The position numbers and the translations under genes are program-made. Positions 49,904 to 59,898 of a DNA stretch of 64,000 bases are shown here, piece by piece. The stretch comes from MR-S7 sp000400995 (lineage in GTDB: Bacteria > Pseudomonadota > Gammaproteobacteria > Burkholderiales > Burkholderiaceae_C), in assembly GCF_045291395.1 (NCBI RefSeq), contig NZ_CP152342.1:1674001-1738000 (forward strand), written 5' to 3'. How positions within the stretch are numbered: position 1 is the first letter of the stretch; each line of letters opens with the position of its first letter. The notes under the pieces are model-generated. The model saw only the letters and a list, made by a program, of their open reading frames with translations, had not been told where the DNA came from and ran no database searches.

Positions 49904-50755
49904 TCAGGCGCCCGGCCGCTGGGCCATGGCCTCGCCCAGGCGGACGGGGCGGGCCGCCGCCCAGCCGGCGGTGAACTGCACGGCGCCGCGCGAGAACAGC
50001 AGCACCACGGTGGAGCCCAGCTGGAAGCGTCCCATCTCCTCGCCCTGCCGCAGCCGGATGTCCTGGTCCGCATAGTCCCACCGGCGCAGCTTGCCGGTGC
50101 GCGGCGGATTCACCTGTCCATGCCACACGGTGGCCATGCTGCCGACGATGGTGGCGCCCACCAGCACCAGCGCCATGGGGCCGAGCGGCGTATCGAACAG
50201 GCAGACCACCCGCTCGTTGCGCGCGAACAGCCCCGGCACGCCCCGCGCCGTGAGCGGGTTGACGGAAAACAGCGCGCCCGGCACGTGCTCCATGCGCAGC
50301 AGCCGGCCGTCGCACGGCATGTGGATGCGGTGGTAGTCGCGCGGGCTCAGGTAGATCGTGGCGAAGCTGCCGCCCTGGAACTGCGCAGCCAGCGTGGCGT
50401 CGCCGCCCAGCAGGGCGGTGGTGGAGTAGTGGTGGCCCTTGGCCTGGAAGATCTGGTCGTGCTCGATGGCACCGAGCTGGCTCACTGCCCCGTCCACCGG
50501 GCAGATGGCGGCCGCATCCGCCAGCGGGCGTACGCCGGGACGCAGCGCGCGGGTGAAAAAGTCGTTGAAGCAGGCGTAGTGCGCGATGTCGGGCTCGGCG
50601 GCCTCGCTCATGTCCACGCCATAGCGCGCGACGAAACGGCGGATGGCCGCCGTGGTCAGGCGGCCTGCCCGTGCCGATGCCAGACTGCCCGCCAGGGCGG
50701 TCAGCGCCTGCTTGGGCAAAAGATACTGGGGAAGAACGGCGAGGCGGTCGGACAC
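49904..50755 (-). CDS. psd: Phosphatidylserine decarboxylase proenzyme
   Basis: 283 residues from a GTG. The self-cleavage and pyruvoyl site is LGST in GRFQLGSTVVLLFSRG near residue 250, giving a beta chain and a short alpha chain. SPRDYHRIHMPCDG and FSVNPLTARG are other conserved parts, as are the aspartate/histidine residues of the CPVDGAVSQLG segment. The enzyme makes phosphatidylethanolamine in the inner membrane. It is convergent with the small gene after hutG and divergent from the HPP gene. Confidence 0.95.
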   Translation of the reverse strand: MSDRLAVLPQYLLPKQALTALAGSLASARAGRLTTAAIRRFVARYGVDMSEAAEPDIAHYACFNDFFTRALRPGVRPLADAAAICPVDGAVSQLGAIEHDQIFQAKGHHYSTTALLGGDATLAAQFQGGSFATIYLSPRDYHRIHMPCDGRLLRMEHVPGALFSVNPLTARGVPGLFARNERVVCLFDTPLGPMALVLVGATIVGSMATVWHGQVNPPRTGKLRRWDYADQDIRLRQGEEMGRFQLGSTVVLLFSRGAVQFTAGWAAARPVRLGEAMAQRPGA

Positions 50756-50815
50756 GTAGGGGCAATCCTTGCGAAAAAGGCCGGGCCATTCTACTGGCGG
50801 GCCCGGGCGCCCAAG

Positions 50816-50855
50816 GCCGTGCGCTGCTGCGGGCATACCCGCAGCAGCGCACGGC
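50816..50855. promoter_or_regulatory. Perfect 18-bp inverted repeat with a 4-base loop
   Basis: GCCGTGCGCTGCTGCGGG (50816-50833), loop CATA, and its exact complement to 50855. It lies in the 194-base divergent region between psd and the HPP gene. No T run follows on either strand, so it is not an ordinary terminator. A 5' leader hairpin for the HPP or psd mRNA is the likeliest role. Confidence 0.6.
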
Positions 50856-50949
50856 GGCCGGGAGAAACCCCGCGCCTGCGGCAAGGGCCGGCACGCCAGA
50901 TAATGCCAAGCTTCCCTGAAGCGCCGCGGCGCGACGAGGCGCCCCCTTC

Positions 50950-52117
50950 ATGCCACCTTCACCCGTTTCCGATGTGTCCTCCGAAGCCAGGCCTGAGGAG
51001 GCCGGCATGCGTCGCGCCCTGGCCTGGCTGCGCCGCTTCTGGCCTGCGCCGGTGGGCGTGGACCGGCGCGAGCGCCTGCGCATGGTGGGTGGTGTGGCCC
51101 TGGGGGTTGCCGTGGTGGCGCTGTTTGCCCATTGGTATGGTGCGGCGCTGCCCGTCCCGTGGATGGTGGCATCGCTCGGCTCCAGCGCCGTGCTGGTGTT
51201 CGGCATGCCGTCGAGCCCCTTGGCGCAGCCGTGGCCGGTGCTCGCGGGCAGCGCCCTGTCTTTCCTGATCGGCGAGGCCTGCGCCGCGATGGTTCCAGAG
51301 GTGGTGCTGGCTTGCGGCCTGGCCGTCGGCCTGGCCGTGGGTGCGATGCTGGCCCTGCGCTGCCTGCATCCGCCCGGCGGCGCCCTGGCGCTGTTCGGCG
51401 TTCTCAATCCCCACGAAAACCTGCAGGTGGCGCTGTTTCCGGTGCTGCTCAACGTCGCAATCTTGGTGCTGGTGGGCATCGCCTACAACCAGTTCACGGG
51501 GCGCAGCTATCCCCATGCCCAGGCGCGCAAGAGCGCTCCCCGGGGGGACGGGCGCCTTCACGTCCGCCGACCTGGATGCCGCGCTATCGCACTACAACCA
51601 GGTGCTGGACGTGAGCCGGGCCGACCTGGAAGGGCTGCTGCACCTCGCGGGCAAGGCCGCCTTCCAGCGCACGCTGGGCGAGTTGCGCTGCCAGCAGATC
51701 ATGTCGTCGCCCGTGCATGCCGTGTCGGCCGACGCCTCGCTCAAGGACGCCTGGGCGCTCATGCGCAAGGAGGCCATCAAGGCGCTGCCCGTGGTGGACG
51801 GAGAGCGCCTGGTGGTCGGGATCGTCACCGTGTCGGACTTCATGCGGCTGGCCAACCTCGACGTGCACGAGGGCATGGGCCAGCGCCTGCGCTCGCTCAT
51901 CCTGGGGCGCCCCAAGCGCCCCGACCAGGTGCAGAACCTGATGGCGTCGCCCGTCATGCAGGTGCACGCGAACCAGCACGTGATGGACCTGGTGCCGCTT
52001 TTTTCCGTGGCAGGGCACCACCATATCCCCGTGGTGAACGAGCAGCGGGAGCTGGTCGGGATCATCACGCAGACGGACCTGGTCAAGTCGCTCGCAGCGG
52101 CCGTGGCAAGGGCCTAG
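50950..52117 (+). CDS. HPP-domain membrane protein with two CBS domains, frameshifted in this sequence
   Basis: 388 residues when repaired. The HPP part (about 45-190) has four to five helices and the HPPGGALAL motif that names the family, then NPHENLQVALFPVLLNV. After AYNQFTGRSYPHAQARKSAP the frame changes at G6 51542-51547; one G less gives APRGTGAFTSADLDAAL. Two CBS domains follow, QIMSSPVHAVSADASLKDA and NLMASPVMQVHANQHVMDL. HPP proteins are linked to nitrite transport or related anion movement; CBS pairs usually bind adenosyl ligands. The function here is not known. Confidence 0.85.
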
Positions 52118-52365
52118 CTGCGCGGGGCGGTCCACATCGCAGTACAATTCTGCGGCTCATGCACAGCGCCACAGCGCCACGCCTGTCCGTGAAGCCGCTC
52201 CTGCCGGCTTTTCCGCCCCCTACGCCCGGGGGCGAATGACGCTCCCCTGCCTGCACTGCACCGTGCTTCAAGCCCATGAACGGGCTGGAGCGGTCGTTGG
52301 TGATGGCCGGGCGCGGCAGAGTGCGTTCGCAAGCATTTGTTATTGAAACCGATGGACCACAACAC

Positions 52366-52617
52366 ATGGCCAAAGAAGAACTGATCGAAATGCAGGGTTC
52401 CGTGACCGAAGTCTTGCCGGATTCGCGCTTTCGCGTGACGCTGGACAACGGACACCAACTCATCGCCTACACCGGCGGCAAGATGCGCAAGCACCACATC
52501 CGCATCCTGGCGGGCGACAAGGTGTCGCTCGAAATGTCTCCCTACGACCTTACCAAGGGCCGCATCACGTTCCGCCACCTGGCAGGCCGCGGCCCTGCGC
52601 CTTCGGGCAACCGCTGA
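52366..52617 (+). CDS. infA: Translation initiation factor IF-1
   Basis: 83 residues. MAKEELIEMQGSVTEVLPDS and the OB fold GKMRKHHIRILAGDKVSLEM are IF-1, with an extended tail (GRGPAPSGNR) beyond the usual 72 residues. IF-1 binds the ribosomal A site during initiation. Betaproteobacteria often carry two IF-1 genes, one of them longer, and this is the longer kind. An in-frame ATG at 52276 exists upstream but would add 30 unrelated residues; a TACAAT box lies at 52143-52148. Confidence 0.93.
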   Translation: MAKEELIEMQGSVTEVLPDSRFRVTLDNGHQLIAYTGGKMRKHHIRILAGDKVSLEMSPYDLTKGRITFRHLAGRGPAPSGNR

Positions 52618-52691
52618 GGCGTTGGCAGGGCTGCAAATATCGCGCCGTTTCCCCCGAGTGGACGGATCTGGCGGGTTAGAATGCGAGCTGT

Positions 52692-52768
52692 CGGAGCGTA
52701 GCGCAGCCTGGTAGCGCATCTGCTTTGGGAGCAGAGGGTCGCGAGTTCGAATCCCGCCGCTCCGACCA
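52692..52768 (+). tRNA. tRNA-Pro (anticodon UGG)
   Basis: 77 bases including the encoded CCA. The acceptor stem CGGAGCG pairs with CGCTCCG; the D arm is GCGC-AGCCTGGTA-GCGC; the anticodon arm is TCTGC-TTTGGGA-GCAGA with TGG at positions 34-36; the T arm is GCGAG-TTCGAAT-CCCGC (with one wobble). It decodes CCA and, by wobble, other proline codons. A TAGAAT box lies 10 bases upstream and a terminator follows. Confidence 0.95.
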
Positions 52769-52776
52769 TCGTATAC

Positions 52777-52811
52777 AAGGGGTTGGCTCTTCAGGAGCCA
52801 ACCCCTTTTTT
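52777..52811 (+). terminator. Rho-independent terminator of the tRNA-Pro gene
   Basis: AAGGGGTTGGCTC, loop, GAGCCAACCCCTT with six T. The T run ends a few bases before the DUF1624 ATG. Confidence 0.9.
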
Positions 52812-52815
52812 CGTC

Positions 52816-53604
52816 ATGGGTGCTGGAGGGGGCATGGCAGGACACGGCGGATGGAGCACAGGCGCAGCGGTGCGCTACGACCGGGTGGATGCCTTGCGCG
52901 GCGTCGCCATGGTGTGGATGACGCTCTTTCACTTCAGCTTCGACCTGAGCCATTTCGGCTACTGGGCGCAGGATTTTCGCGGCGATGCCTTCTGGACCGT
53001 GCAGCGCACGCTGATCGTGAGCCTGTTCCTGTTCTGCGCCGGACTGGGACAGGCCGTCGCATGGCACCGCGGGGTGGGCGGGCTGCGCTTCGGCAGGCGT
53101 TGGGGTCAGATCGCCGGCTGCGCACTGCTGGTGACGGCGGGCTCCTACCTCATGTTTCCCCGCAGCTTCATCTACTTCGGCGTGCTGCACGGCATGGCCG
53201 TGATGCTGCTGGTGGCGCGGGCCACGGCGGGCTGGGGGCGCTGGCTGTGGCTGGCGGGCCTGCTGGCCGTGCTGTCGCCCTGGGCGGCCGGGTGGGCGCT
53301 GTCGGGGCCGCTGTCCACATGGGCCGCAGCCTTCGACGGCCGGGCGCTGAACTGGCTGGGCTGGGTGACGCGCAAGCCGTTCACCGAGGATTACGTGCCC
53401 GTGTTCCCCTGGCTGGGCGTGATGTGGTGGGGCATGGCATGCGGCCAGGGGCTGCTCGCACGGCGGCCTGCTTGGCTTGCCGGGCCGGTGGGCGGCGCGG
53501 GCAGGCCGCTGGCCGCGCTGGGGCGCTACAGCCTCGGCTACTACATGCTGCACCAGCCGGTGATGATCGGCGCGTTCCTGCTCATCGGCTGGCTGCGCAC
53601 ATGA
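52816..53604 (+). CDS. DUF1624 / heparan-alpha-glucosaminide N-acetyltransferase-like membrane protein
   Basis: 262 residues from the ATG at 52816. VDALRGVAMVWMTLFHFSFDLS near the start is the DUF1624 signature, with a catalytic-type histidine after the first helix. Seven or so helices follow, including SLFLFCAGLG, MFPRSFIYFGVLHGMAV and the late GYYMLHQPVMIGAFLLIGW. The family moves acyl groups to sugars or lipids across the membrane. The start is uncertain: the gene begins in the tRNA terminator, and ATG 52834 or GTG 52869 could be used instead. Confidence 0.8.
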   Translation: MGAGGGMAGHGGWSTGAAVRYDRVDALRGVAMVWMTLFHFSFDLSHFGYWAQDFRGDAFWTVQRTLIVSLFLFCAGLGQAVAWHRGVGGLRFGRRWGQIAGCALLVTAGSYLMFPRSFIYFGVLHGMAVMLLVARATAGWGRWLWLAGLLAVLSPWAAGWALSGPLSTWAAAFDGRALNWLGWVTRKPFTEDYVPVFPWLGVMWWGMACGQGLLARRPAWLAGPVGGAGRPLAALGRYSLGYYMLHQPVMIGAFLLIGWLRT

Positions 53605-53605
53605 A

Positions 53606-53628
53606 AAACGCGGCACATGGCCGCGTTT
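53606..53628 (-). terminator. Terminator of the parvulin gene, between convergent genes
   Basis: AAACGCGGC, loop ACATG, GCCGCGTTT. On the minus strand it is followed by a run of five T, so it mainly ends the parvulin gene. Confidence 0.75.
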
Positions 53629-53651
53629 GCAGGGAGCGCAGGGCAGGGTGG

Positions 53652-54437
53652 TTATTCCACCTTGGCCTTGGCGCGCAGGTCTTCCTGGAACTTGATCAGC
53701 TTCTGCTGCTGCAACTGCTGGGCGATCTGGGGCTTGACCTCGTCGAGCTTGGGCAGCTGGGCCTCGCGCACGTCGTCCAGGCGGATCACGTGCCAGCCGA
53801 ACTGGCTCTTCACCGGCGCTTGCGTGGTCTTGCCCTTTTCGAGCTTCACGAGGGCCTCGGTGAACTCGGGCACGTAGCTGCTGGGGCTGGCCCAGTCCAG
53901 GTCGCCGCCGCGGGCGCCGGAGCCAGGGTCCTTGGACTGCTTCTTGGCGATGTCTTCGAACTTGCCGCCCTTCTTGAGCGAGGCGATGATGGCCTTGGCC
54001 TCATCTTCCTTCTCCACCAGGATGTGGCTGGCCTTGTATTCCTTGCCGGCGTTGGCGGCCACGAACTTGTCGTATTCGGCCTGGATCTCGGCGTCGGTGA
54101 CGGGGCTGCTCTTCTGGTAGTCGGCGAACAGCTCGCGGATCAGGATGGTCTGGCGGGCCAGTTCCATCTGGGCCTTGTAGTCGGCCGAGGCTTCCAGGCC
54201 GCGCTTTTGCGCTTCCTGCATGAAGATTTCGCGGGCGATCACTTCTTCCTTGATCTGGCTCTCGATCTCGGGGGTGATCGGACGGCCCGAGCGCTCCACC
54301 TGCTGCTTGAGGACTTCGGCGCGTTCCTTCGGGACGGCCTTGCCGTTGACGATGGCGAGGTTTTGCGCGGCAACGGGCAGAGCCATCGTGCCCAGCAGGG
54401 CGGCGGCCACGAGGCCGGACAAGAGCTTTTTCTTCAT
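53652..54437 (-). CDS. Parvulin-type peptidyl-prolyl isomerase, periplasmic
   Basis: 261 residues. The signal peptide is MKKKLLSGLVAAALLGTMAL with an AxA site before residue 26. An N-terminal helical part (about 26-130, SurA-like) precedes one PpiC domain (about 130-230) with ASHILVEKEDEAKAI, GGDLDWASPSSYVPEF and SQFGWHVIRLDD. Parvulins speed folding of outer-membrane and secreted proteins; the single domain and N-terminal helices match PrsA/Cbf2-like foldases. A helical, glutamine-rich tail ends it. It follows bolA by 67 bases. Confidence 0.9.
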   Translation of the reverse strand: MKKKLLSGLVAAALLGTMALPVAAQNLAIVNGKAVPKERAEVLKQQVERSGRPITPEIESQIKEEVIAREIFMQEAQKRGLEASADYKAQMELARQTILIRELFADYQKSSPVTDAEIQAEYDKFVAANAGKEYKASHILVEKEDEAKAIIASLKKGGKFEDIAKKQSKDPGSGARGGDLDWASPSSYVPEFTEALVKLEKGKTTQAPVKSQFGWHVIRLDDVREAQLPKLDEVKPQIAQQLQQQKLIKFQEDLRAKAKVE

Positions 54438-54504
54438 TGGGAATCCACGGAAATAGGAAATGGTGTGCGGGTGGTGGCCCGCGAGCCTTCAAATAGGGCT
54501 GGGG

Positions 54505-54777
54505 TCAGAGGATTTCAATCGCAATGGCATGGGCGCCACGGTCGATGAAAACCTGCAGCGCATCATACACAAGCCGATGCTGTGCCACGCGGGGCCTGGC
54601 TGTAAACAACGGTGACGCGATTCGCACCCGGAAATGGGTGCCGAAACCGGTGCCGTTGGCCCCGGCGTGGCCCTCGTGCAGGCCGCTTTCGTCGATGACC
54701 TGCAGTTGCGTGGGGGACAGCGCCTCCTGCAGGCGCTCGGCCATGGCTTCGGCGGTGATGGCGAACGGCTGCTTCAT
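54505..54777 (-). CDS. BolA family protein
   Basis: 90 residues: ITAEAMAERLQEALSPTQLQ, then HEGHAGANGTGFGTHFRVRI with the conserved histidine, and RLVYDAL. BolA proteins partner monothiol glutaredoxins around [2Fe-2S] clusters and affect morphology and stress response. The ATG is inside the stop of yciB (4-base overlap), so the two are coupled. Confidence 0.9.
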   Translation of the reverse strand: MKQPFAITAEAMAERLQEALSPTQLQVIDESGLHEGHAGANGTGFGTHFRVRIASPLFTARPRVAQHRLVYDALQVFIDRGAHAIAIEIL

Positions 54778-55331
54778 GGCTGTGCGTCCTCGGGAGTGGC
54801 TTCCTCTTCCTTGAGGTAGCGGCCGAGGTACAGGGCCTGGGCGATGACGAAGGCGAACATGAGCCCGATGCCACCGAACAGCTTGAAGTTGACCCAGGTG
54901 TCGGTATCGAAGGTGTAGGCCACCCAGAGGTTGAGCACGCCCATGGCGGCGAAGAAGCCCGTCCAGGCCCAGTTCAGGCTGCGCCACACGGGCTCGGGCA
55001 GCGTGATCTGCGCGCCCATGAGCGATTTGATGAAGTTCTTGCGCAGCAGGAACTGGCCCACGAGCAACGCCGCGCCCATGAGCCAGTAGAGCACGGTGGG
55101 CTTCCACTTGATGAAGGTCTCGCTGTGCGCCAGCAGCGTCGCGCCGCCGAACACCACGATCACCCCCAGGCTGAGCCACTGCATGGGCTCGACCTTGCCG
55201 TGGCGCATGCGCAGATAGCCGATCTGCACGATGGTGGCGGCGATGGCCACGCCCGTGGCCGCGTAGATGCCCCAGACCTTGAAGGCCGCGAAGAACAGGA
55301 TGATGGGAAAGAAGTCGATGAGCAGTTTCAT
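54774..55331 (-). CDS. yciB: Septation protein A / intracellular septation (YciB, IspZ)
   Basis: 185 residues with five to six helices, starting MKLLIDFFPIILFFAAFKVW, the family hallmark, and with VRSLNWAWTGFFAAMGVLNL-like text near 130-150. It is an inner-membrane protein required for normal septum formation and envelope integrity. It overlaps msrB upstream and bolA downstream by four bases each. Confidence 0.92.
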   Translation of the reverse strand: MKLLIDFFPIILFFAAFKVWGIYAATGVAIAATIVQIGYLRMRHGKVEPMQWLSLGVIVVFGGATLLAHSETFIKWKPTVLYWLMGAALLVGQFLLRKNFIKSLMGAQITLPEPVWRSLNWAWTGFFAAMGVLNLWVAYTFDTDTWVNFKLFGGIGLMFAFVIAQALYLGRYLKEEEATPEDAQP

Positions 55332-55741
55332 GGCGCCGGGGATTCGAAGTCGAGCGAGGCGGAGTTCATGCAGTAGCGCAGGCCCGTGGGGGCTGGGCCG
55401 TCGGGGAAGACGTGGCCCAGATGGGCCCCGCATTGTGCACACACGGTCTCGGTGCGCAGCATGCCGTGGCTGCGGTCCTCGATTTCGCGGATGGCGCCGG
55501 GCATGGCCTGCGAGAAGCTGGGCCAGCCACAGCCCGCGTCGAACTTGGTGCCGGAGTCGAACAGCTTGGCCCCGCAGCAGATGCAGTGGTAGCTGCCGTC
55601 GGCCCAATGCCCCTCGTACTTGCCGGTGAATGGGCGCTCGGTGGCCGCGCGGCGTGTGACCTGGAAAGCGCCGGGCTCGGCGCCTTTGTCCTGGAGCAGC
55701 GCCTGCCACTGGGCTTCGGTTTTCTGGATGGGGTAGGTCAT
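55328..55741 (-). CDS. msrB: Peptide-methionine (R)-S-oxide reductase
   Basis: 137 residues. Zinc-binding pairs are CICCGAKLF (two Cys) and CAQCGAHLGHVF; the catalytic Cys is in RYCMNSASLDF, and GCGWPSFSQ is the family core. It reduces the R form of methionine sulfoxide in proteins with thioredoxin. It starts in the selO stop (ATGA), which ties protein repair to the SelO enzyme. Confidence 0.97.
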   Translation of the reverse strand: MTYPIQKTEAQWQALLQDKGAEPGAFQVTRRAATERPFTGKYEGHWADGSYHCICCGAKLFDSGTKFDAGCGWPSFSQAMPGAIREIEDRSHGMLRTETVCAQCGAHLGHVFPDGPAPTGLRYCMNSASLDFESPAP

Positions 55742-57212
55742 GAGGAGCAGCTGATGGAAATGGAAGACGCCCAGTCGGGCGGAAAGCCGGCGTAGGCCTC
55801 GTGGCCGGGGTGTTCGTCGAAGGGGCGCGCCAGCAGCGTCTGCAGGGTTTGGAGTTCCCGGAGGTCGCCGAGTTTCGCTGCGCGGATGGCCTGCTCGCCC
55901 AGGTGGTTGCGCAGCACGAACCGCGGGTTGTTCTTGAGCATCAAATCGGCTGCCAGCGCTTTGCCATCAAGCGCAAGCAGCTCCTGATAAGAGAGCAGCC
56001 AGGCGTCGAACGCGGCGCGGTCGGCGAACAGGTCGCGCACGGGCTCGAAGGCGTCCTCGGCCACGGCCTGCGACAGGCGGCGCCAGAAGATGGGGTAGTC
56101 CACGCGGCCCGCCGCCAGCAACTGCAGCAGCGTGTCGATCAGCGCCGCGGCGCCAGGATGGGCGGAGCGCAGCCCGAGTTTGGCGCGCATGCGCTCGATG
56201 AACTGCGCGGCGAACACGGCTTCGTAGGTGCCCAGCGCCTGCTGGGCCACGGCCACGTCGTCGATGAGCGGCAGCAGCGCCTGCGCCAGGCAGTGCAGGT
56301 TCCACCAGCCGATGGCGGGCTGGCGGCGGAAGGCGTAGCGGCCCTGGCTGTCGCTGTGGTTGCAGATGTGGTTCGGATCGAACGCATCGAGGAACTGGAA
56401 GGGCCCGTAGTCGATGGTGAGCCCCAGGATGCTCATGTTGTCCGTGTTCATCACGCCGTGGCAAAAGCCCACGGCCTGCCACTGCGCGATGAGCGCGGCG
56501 GTGCGCTCGCTCACGGCCTGCAGCAGCGCAGCGCAGGCGTTGCCGCTGGATGCATCGGTTGCACGGCATTGTGGGTAGTAGCGGTCGATCACATAGTCCG
56601 CCAGGGTGCGCAGCTCCTGCAACTGGTTGCGCGCGGCGAAATGCTCGAAATGCCCGAAGCGGATGAAGCTCGGTGCCACGCGCGTGACCACGGCCGCGGT
56701 TTCGGCCTCTTCGCGGTACACGGGCGCGGGCGAGCCCGTCACGCACAGCGCGCGCGTGGTGGGGACGCCCAGGGCATGCATGGCCTCGCTGCACAGGAAC
56801 TCGCGGATGGACGAGCGCAGCACGGCGCGGCCGTCGCCCATGCGCGAGTAGGGCGTGAGGCCGCTGCCCTTGAGCTGGATTTCCTGGCCCTGAGCCGTCT
56901 CACCCAGCAGGATGGCGCGCCCGTCCCCGAGCTGCCCGGCCCAGACACCGAACTGGTGGCCGCTGTAGACGCTGGCCAGCGGCCGGCTGCCGGGCAGCAG
57001 CGCGTTGCCGGTGAAGGCCTGCAGCGCCGCGTCGCTGCCCATCCAGCCGGCGGGCAGGCCGAGCAGGGCGGCCATGTCGGCGCTCGTGCCCACCCAGTAG
57101 GGAGCGGGCAGGGGCGTGGGGCGCAATTCGGTATAGAAGGCGGGGCCGAGGCCGGCGAACCCGTGGCGCCAGGCCAGGGGGATGCGCCTTCGGCGGTGGC
57201 TGGCGGGTGCAT
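55738..57212 (-). CDS. selO: Protein adenylyltransferase SelO (YdiU family), frameshifted near the start in this sequence
   Basis: 491 residues when repaired. The ATG at 57212 starts MHPPATAEGASP; the body starting LAWRHGFAGLGPAFYTEL is offset. One more base in the G5 run 57177-57181 (C on the coding strand) joins them. The pseudokinase core shows SGHQFGVWAGQLGDGRAILL, GSGLTPYSRMGDGRAVLRSS and NTDNMSILGLTIDYGPF. SelO transfers AMP to Ser/Thr/Tyr of target proteins in response to oxidative stress. A repeat copy encodes residues in the LDGKALAADLM stretch near the end. Confidence 0.92.
55938..55986 (-). repeat. Dispersed palindromic repeat, copy 11, inside selO
   Basis: Copy with CTGCCAGCGCTTTGCCATCA and CAAGCGCAAGCAGCT, degenerate in its stem. 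It is in frame and encodes QELLALDGKALAADLM in the variable loop before the conserved NPRFVLRNHL. Confidence 0.75.
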
Positions 57213-57266
57213 GGCGCGATTGTCGCCCACGGGCTTTTGCCCCCCGGGCGGCAAGGCCTTGGGGAG

Positions 57267-57962
57267 TCAGGCGTCGGCGGTGTCGGAGATATAGGCGGCC
57301 AGTGCCGCGTCGTCCACGATGGCCACGCGCCCGAAGTCCAGCGAGACGATGCGCAGGGCTTCCAGCTGCCGCAGGACACGGTTCACCGTCTGCCGCGACA
57401 GCCCCGCGAGGTGGCCCAGCTCTTCCTGCGTGAGGTGGATGCGGCGCGTGCTGCGCCAGAACAGCGGGCTCAGGTACAGCGCCACGCGGTGCTCGGGTGA
57501 GCGCATGCGGCCCGCCTCGATGATGGCCATGGCCTGGCCCAGCCGCATGTTCAGGTGCGCGGCCAGGCACTGGTTGAACGCCAGGCTGGTCTCGCGCAGC
57601 CGCTGGAACAGCGGCAGGGGCAGGCACATCAGCTGCGTTTCGCGCAGCGCGACCACGCGGTAGCGGCGCGGCTCGGCCTTCATGGCCGAGCCTTCGCCGA
57701 ACCATTCGCCATCGGGCACGCCGAGAAAGGCCGACTGGCGCCCCCGCGCCTCGGGGCTGTGCAGCATCACCAGGCCGGAAAGCACCGCGTACCAGCCCCC
57801 GACCTCGGCGCCCGCTTCCAGCACCGCCTCGCCCTTGGCGCCCCGCAGCGTGTGCACGCCGTCCTGCAATGCCTGCCGCAGCGAGGCATCCTGCGCCGCG
57901 AACCAGGGCTGCGCGGCGAGGAAACGGTGGGCGGGAGGCGTGGTGGCGAACATGCCGGCCAT
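57267..57962 (-). CDS. Crp/Fnr family transcriptional regulator
   Basis: 231 residues. A cyclic-nucleotide-binding-like beta barrel (about 20-130, GAEVGGWYAVLSGLVMLH) is followed by a long helix and a winged HTH with HLTQEELGHLAGLSRQTVNRVLRQLEAL. The cysteines typical of FNR oxygen sensors are missing from the N-terminus. It is 54 bases upstream of selO on the same strand and divergent from the acyl-CoA synthetase gene, so it could control either. ATG 57953 is an alternative start. Confidence 0.88.
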   Translation of the reverse strand: MAGMFATTPPAHRFLAAQPWFAAQDASLRQALQDGVHTLRGAKGEAVLEAGAEVGGWYAVLSGLVMLHSPEARGRQSAFLGVPDGEWFGEGSAMKAEPRRYRVVALRETQLMCLPLPLFQRLRETSLAFNQCLAAHLNMRLGQAMAIIEAGRMRSPEHRVALYLSPLFWRSTRRIHLTQEELGHLAGLSRQTVNRVLRQLEALRIVSLDFGRVAIVDDAALAAYISDTADA

Positions 57963-58122
57963 TGTGCCGCGCAGCCCTGGCGCCGGCCGGGTAAACCCCC
58001 GTGATCTGTCAGCGGCGCGACAGGTGTTGGCGCCGTTCGCCAAGCCTTGCAGACTGCCGTGCCGAACGCGCATGCCGAGGTTTAGGATAAGAGTTTCGTT
58101 TCCATCACAACAAGGAGCACAC

Positions 58123-59760
<1,638 letters not shown>

Positions 59761-59898
59761 CGGCGGCGGGCGCACCGCGCGGCCATGCGCCTCAGCGGTG
59801 CGTCACGTCGGCGATAGCTGCTAGGGGCAATCCCTGAACGGTGCCCGATGGCAACCCTGTACGCTGCGGCGTACCCATTCTTATAAAGGAGACGAGGC

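Noticed and set aside
52276..52365. Longer infA starting at 52276
   Set aside because: The added 30 residues are unlike IF-1, and the usual MAKEE start follows.
59811..59828. Fragment CGATAGCTGCTAGGGGC before livK as a repeat copy
   Set aside because: Only about 12 matching bases and no second arm.
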